This document shows, piece by piece, positions 59,231 through 64,000 of a stretch of DNA of 64,000 nt. The notes below the pieces were generated by a model. The model searched no databases and was not told the origin of the DNA. It saw nothing but the letters and a program-made list of their open reading frames with translations. A program made the translations under genes and the position numbers. How positions within the stretch are numbered: the stretch's first letter is position 1; every line of letters starts with the position of its first letter. Source of the stretch: Siphonodentalium dalli. Its lineage: Eukaryota > Mollusca > Scaphopoda > Gadilida > Siphonodentaliidae. The stretch spans positions 258,767,863-258,831,862 of the forward strand of contig CP136064.1 of the NCBI GenBank assembly GCA_032622095.1, read 5' to 3'.

Positions 59231-59720
59231 AAGAGGAGGTGGCGGTTCTGCGTGTAATGTGGTTTGGTATTGTTTTTAATGAACATTTCCATATTCGACA
59301 CAAATTGTGGATTTATTTGTGTAAGCATTTTTATATTGTTTGTTCCGTTCACCTCGTTACGTTGTCACCAATCTGCGCCCTTTATGTTGACGACGCAGTG
59401 ACGTGAACGTAGTTTGGATGTGCAAACTCCAAATATGTATATATCCACTGGTAGTCAAACATTACACAACCAGGAATTTTGAAGAAGCACGTATGTTACA
59501 TTGAAGATAGTCTGTGAACAAGAATTGGTAAAACTATGGCGATTATAGTCAGGCATGGGGAGTGGCAAGTGGTCTACATCTAGACACATCCTAACTACAC
59601 CCGCGCGTAACCACGTAGATTTCTCATGTAGAATGTGACGTCATTTCAGGATTAAACACATTATTTGCTGCATATAGAGAGTGCACATAAAACATGTCTG
59701 GCATGGCTATGGGTGTGATA

Positions 59721-60133
59721 TTAACCCTTTACCCAACAACGGCCCTGTGCCAATGCATTCTCTTATATATGCGAGTCGACCATAGGTCGCCTCGCATATA
59801 TAAGAGAATGCATTGGCTTAACATATTAAAAATGATAAAAATGTAAGAAAAAATTATAAAATTGTTGTAAGAAAAAATGGTAAAAAGTGTTAAAAACAGA
59901 TTTTTTTTTAGGCCAATGCATTCTCTTATATATGCGAGGCGACCTATGGTCGACTCGCATATATAAGAGAATGCATTGGCACAGGGCATAACTGTAACTA
60001 TCACAATGTGGTCAAGGAGCCGGTTCCAATGATATCCATATTTGTATGGTTCTATTGAGACAGACCGAAGATATTTTAGGCTGTTGAAGCTTTATTTGGC
60101 CGGTTTTGGCCGGTTTGTTGGGTAAAGGGTTAA
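59721..60133 (-). mobile_element. TTAA MITE (CCCTTTACCCAACA ends), reverse orientation
   Basis: Intact ends; palindromes at about 59749-59815 and 59913-59979; long arm on the right. Confidence 0.92.
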
Positions 60134-60548
60134 CCGACGGGATGTGCACATGTGTGTGAATCGCCGTTTTCCACATGCCTAATGCAATGTCGGTAATTCT
60201 ACAGGTGACTCCACAATTACATTTGCCTGAAATTAGGCTCTAACTATCTGGCCAAAACAATCCATATGTAATCATACATAACATGTCATAGTTCCAACAC
60301 AAATCAAATAAATAATTTAGAATTGTAACTGTCATAATTGGAACCCATGGCAACACGTTTTCGTCTCTGATCAATTGCCATACAATTTGCCATGGATTAT
60401 GTTACAACATCCTTAGTGCCCCAATGATACGCTCGATATATATATTAAACAGCAACTTATCCCACCCATAAATGCACCCGTTAGGCCGCGTATGGGATGT
60501 CCGGCTGAACAGAGCGTATACACGGTAGCCTTTTGTGTGAACCCAAAA

Positions 60549-61002
60549 TCAACCCTTTCTATACTGAATGGATTCTCTCAGTCAGTTAAAGAGTTGACAT
60601 CGGAAAGGTCTATTATTGATTTGGAGGGATGTTAAGGCGATAACAGCAGACGACAGGTAAATAAAAAGTGCAGAAGGAGCACAATTTATTGAAGGAAATG
60701 TTTAGATAATAAGTTCAACAAACGACGTTGAACTATTATCTGAACATTTCATATGGGAAAACTACTCATCAACGATGCTTTAGTACAGAAAGGGTTAAAC
60801 TTATTATCTGAACATCTAATGTGGAAAAACTACTCATCAACGATGCTTTACTATAGAAAGGGTTAAACTTATTATCTGAACATTTCATGTGGGAAGACTA
60901 CTCATCAACGATGCTTTAGTGTAGAAAGGGTTAAACTTATTATCTGAACATTTCCTGTGGGATAATTACTCATAAACGATGCTTTAGTGTAGAAAGGGTT
61001 GG
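60549..61002 (+). mobile_element. MITE, CCCTTTCTAYACTAAA family, with amplified right end
   Basis: Left CAACCCTTTCTATACTGAAT. The right-terminal 68 bp (ACTTATTATCTGAACAT to TAGAAAGGGTTAA) is present four times in tandem, with ends at 60798, 60866, 60934 and 61002. Confidence 0.93.
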
Positions 61003-61989
61003 AGAGGGCCATTCCTCATGTAAAATCGCAATGTCTTTTACAGACGGTTTAATATATTTCTTTGAACAGCTGTACATATTATTTTGTCTATAATTCGAGT
61101 GTCATGTTTTGTTATGATGTTGCTGAACGCCACAGAATGCTTGTTTCTTCTTGATTTTACTGATAGTATATCCTAAGACAGGGGCGTGGCTGCGAGGTAT
61201 CCGTGGGGGTTCTACTTATGATGTTCAACTTGAACAGACCAGGACATTCAATTTGAACCCTTTGTGCTTGGGTTTTTCAGTTGGTACTCAAATTTTCCAA
61301 GTTTTGAAAAATTCTCAACTTAACACCCCTAACACTGTCTATCGTTGAACTTGTTCAAACTAATGGGTATTTCAGCCAGAACAATTGCACTGTCTCAAAA
61401 ACCATGCAGCTTCTAAATAACCGGTGGTCTCGAAAGTAAATATTTTAAAAATATTCGATGTTTGGTCCACAAACAACAAATGTTAGACTGGATGCCAGTT
61501 GTAAAATCAAACTATCAGAACCATGTTACCTATTTTTGGTCTGTAATGTCCATCTGGTGTTGTTTCACGCACGAACAGTCTGACTTTTGTAAATTTTGAC
61601 TAAACTCAGCGGTAAGACACACTCACTACCCGTTGCCACGTCACTGAGCTAATGGGTACTGCTATTTTTTGGTATTTGTCTGTGCAACAACTATGTTATG
61701 TACACTGGTGGTCTTGAAATATTTTGACATTTTCGTCCAATATTATGAACATATTCTAGAATCAAGCTGGTGCTGGCAGTACGAAACAGTGTCGACGATA
61801 TCCCTACTGATATACGTAAACATGAAGACGTCTGCCCAGCAACATCCCTTGCATGTCAGCCATTTAATACATACATATTATGGTTTTTAATCACATGGAT
61901 TTATATTCATAATGTGTACACCCCCTTGTTTGTTCATTTTGTCACACTAATATATCATTGGAAATTTCACTCTATAAGTCGTGTTGAGT

Positions 61990-62058
61990 AAATTATTATC
62001 TGAACATTTCCTATGAGATAACTACTCGTCAATGATGCTTTGGTATAGAAAGATTTAC
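61990..62058 (+). repeat. Solo right end of the same MITE family
   Basis: ATTATTATCTGAACATTTCC to TTTGGTATAGAAAGATTTA; no left part nearby. Confidence 0.8.
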
Positions 62059-62481
62059 TCAACTTGTCAAATCATCCAATATTTCGGTAAATATGAACTA
62101 TTGAAACGGAAAAATAATAAGTTTTATGACACCATCATGCGCAAAATGTTTCTGGTTTCGCTTCCAAATTGGGGTGATTACGCAATAGTGCGTCTTGTAT
62201 CGCAAATGATTGAATCATAGAAATCCTCAATGATTTTAGGACTATCCTGAAATAGGTATAAGGAAAATAACATTCGTTGAACTTCATTGCGAAACGAGAC
62301 ACGCAATATATTTATTCCACTATGTATATCACCTTTAACTTCAGGCTGTGTTCACAAAGTGGCAAATTTGTCTGAGTATATTTAAGATAATTCGTGACAA
62401 AGTCACATAGATACCTTAAAATGTGCATATAGTGTCCTAAGTGTGACGTCAGAATGCAGTGGCCATTTTAGCTTTTTTATT

Positions 62482-62577
62482 TTGGGGTCGCTTCGGTTGC
62501 CGTGTAGTATAAACGTCGGACTTTGAGTCGCAAGGCGCGCTCGCCGTCACGGACCGGGGTTCGAATCCCAATTTAAA
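62482..62577 (+). repeat. tRNA-like sequence (SINE head or pseudo-tRNA)
   Basis: GGTTGCCGTGTAGTATAAAC (A box), GTCGGACTTTGAGTCG anticodon-like arm, CGGGGTTCGAATCCC B box. Acceptor ends do not pair clearly. Confidence 0.55.
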
Positions 62578-63448
62578 AAATGTGCATTGTCCCCAAAAAA
62601 CCTGCAGCTTCTAAAGTGTGAACAACGAAACATTTATAAAATGCATGTGTACAACCATTTACTATGCGACCAATGGACATCTGTAATTCCATAAGATTCT
62701 TTATAACTTACATATGGTCGAAATTTCATTTATGGCAAGAATCAACCACGCAATCACTCGTATCACTTCATATAGCTACAATAAGCCACACCTTAATAAG
62801 ATAGTATGTCAAAAGTGTGGAAACGATAGCCATCTGTGAGGATTTGCATAAAACCTTACCACGCATTTTACGCACATTTGTGAACATAGCCTTATTATTC
62901 GATCACGAAAACATGAGGTCAGTGTCTCAGCAAATGATGTACTCAATCCAATCAAACGCTCCTAAACCAGGTATGGTATGACCTGAATTCAACTATTATA
63001 GCTGTATTCAACCATAGTTCTTCCATCAATTTGGTGAACAACCTAAATGTTAATTCAATGAACTATCATAGCTGAACCGCGCAATAACCACAATAGTTGA
63101 CTTCAGATTGTGTCAGATCTGAATATGAGCGATGTGTATTATTTTTTGCCTTATTAATAACGCGCTTATTTTGTAACTAGGAATCATGAAAGAAATAAAT
63201 TCACAAGGTTGATATTGTTGTTACTATTTTTGTCCAGCGTTTAAAGTAGCGTTCAGACGAATGCAATATAATTAGCACCCCATTTTGTGTGAGATGTCGT
63301 TCGGGGTGGGGGGGGGGGGGGTTTGCTTCTTGCTACGTTGGCAAGCACCCCATACACAGTAGGTAAACACCTACTGCAGTGTGTGTGGGCTTAATGTAAT
63401 ATACTCACAAACTCAAACCCAACTTATATACGCTCTTCAGCAGCAATA

Positions 63449-63841
63449 GAGACCTTTCGCAAAAACCACTATTACGATTGCGGATAGGATATATTGTCCT
63501 AGTAAGGTTGACACCATCCCAATGTACCTATACGGTGGCTAATTGGTGAGAGGGCATATGCCCCACTATATTCAGTTACACATACATTTGATGGAAAAAG
63601 TAATGTGTGTCTCTTTCAGATATCATGTTCTTATCCGCGTGTAATACACCACACGGATACTGTTAGAGCGTCCCCAAGCAGGACCGGTGGCATATTCTTG
63701 ACACATCTGCACATAATTAAACTGCGTGGGGTATATTTCGTCTCACATAAGAACCCCCGTGCGTAAAGATTGAATTTTGGCTGTATACTGGCAGGATATT
63801 TCCATATCCGTAATCGTATTCGTGATTTTGCGAAAGGTCTC
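63449..63841. mobile_element. TA-flanked GAGACCTTTCGCAAA MITE, 393 bp
   Basis: TA + GAGACCTTTCGCAAA left, TTTTGCGAAAGGTCTC + TA right, with CGATTGCGGATAGGATAT-type inner arms. Related ends at 36488 and 38270. A further CACCTTTCGCATAATG near 63951 may start another copy. Confidence 0.85.
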
Positions 63842-64000
63842 TATTATAGCATATAAAAGTGGGTTGGAGGGGAGGGCTGACAACCCTTTCTAATCTTCCC
63901 GGGGGATCATCCCAAAATCCAAACCAGTGTGAGATGTCATTAGACATGCACCTTTCGCATAATGAACATCAACAGATAATCATTACGAATACTACGTCAC

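Overview
This is metazoan, intron-rich, AT-rich nuclear DNA, most likely from a mollusc. The organism call is an inference. It rests on three things: the only gene seen is a secreted or surface protein joining a fucolectin-type (FTP) lectin domain to a long run of MEGF/scavenger-receptor-F-like EGF repeats, an architecture I associate with expanded molluscan families; the intergenic DNA is dense with short TIR elements, foldbacks and tRNA-like SINE pieces; and there is a degenerate TTAGGG tract. I cannot name a species. Nothing bacterial or viral is visible: no operons, rRNA or CRISPR.

The gene is on the + strand, with seven supported exons between 34570 and 55719: 34570-34716 (laminin/EGF-like module), 39087-39302 and 40568-40753 (two halves of one FTP lectin domain), 47910-49079, 50733-51344 and 54271-55038 (EGF repeats with a recurring E/D-R-H/N-C signature), and 55610-55719 (hydrophobic C-terminal tail and stop, GPI-signal-like). 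Every junction is GT-AG and phase 1, and the exons join into one open frame of about 1068 codons. The first exon (start codon and signal peptide) was not found. The protein is expected to act outside the cell or at its surface, binding glycans through the lectin domain and using the EGF stalk for spacing or ligand contacts.

Region by region: 1-5000 bp holds paired-palindrome elements and degenerate tandem repeats. 5-10 kb holds minisatellites (including a 36-bp unit) and old MITEs. 11.4-13.4 kb is a roughly 190-bp degenerate satellite split by a MITE. 13.9-15.3 kb has a MITE with its own empty site nearby. 17.7-18.3 kb is a TIR element. 20.7-21.7 kb is a minisatellite interrupted by TTAGGG repeats. 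21.8-30.7 kb holds more MITEs, a large palindrome, a three-hairpin element and a minisatellite. 31-33.9 kb holds foldbacks and a MITE. 34.4-55.7 kb is the gene, with introns full of repeats, including an A-B-B-B-A block at 41.6-45.0 kb. 56-64 kb is MITEs, SINE-like pieces and a TA-flanked element.

Two themes stand out. First, a 67-bp near-perfect palindrome occurs about 23 times, usually as inverted pairs, inside elements with at least four different terminal repeats; it behaves like a cassette. Second, repeats sit on or next to the splice acceptors of the gene: the acceptor of exon 34570 is tandemly copied five times, a MITE ends about 14 bp before exon 47910, another about 45 bp before exon 39087, and the pyrimidine tract before the last exon is part of a 23-bp direct repeat.
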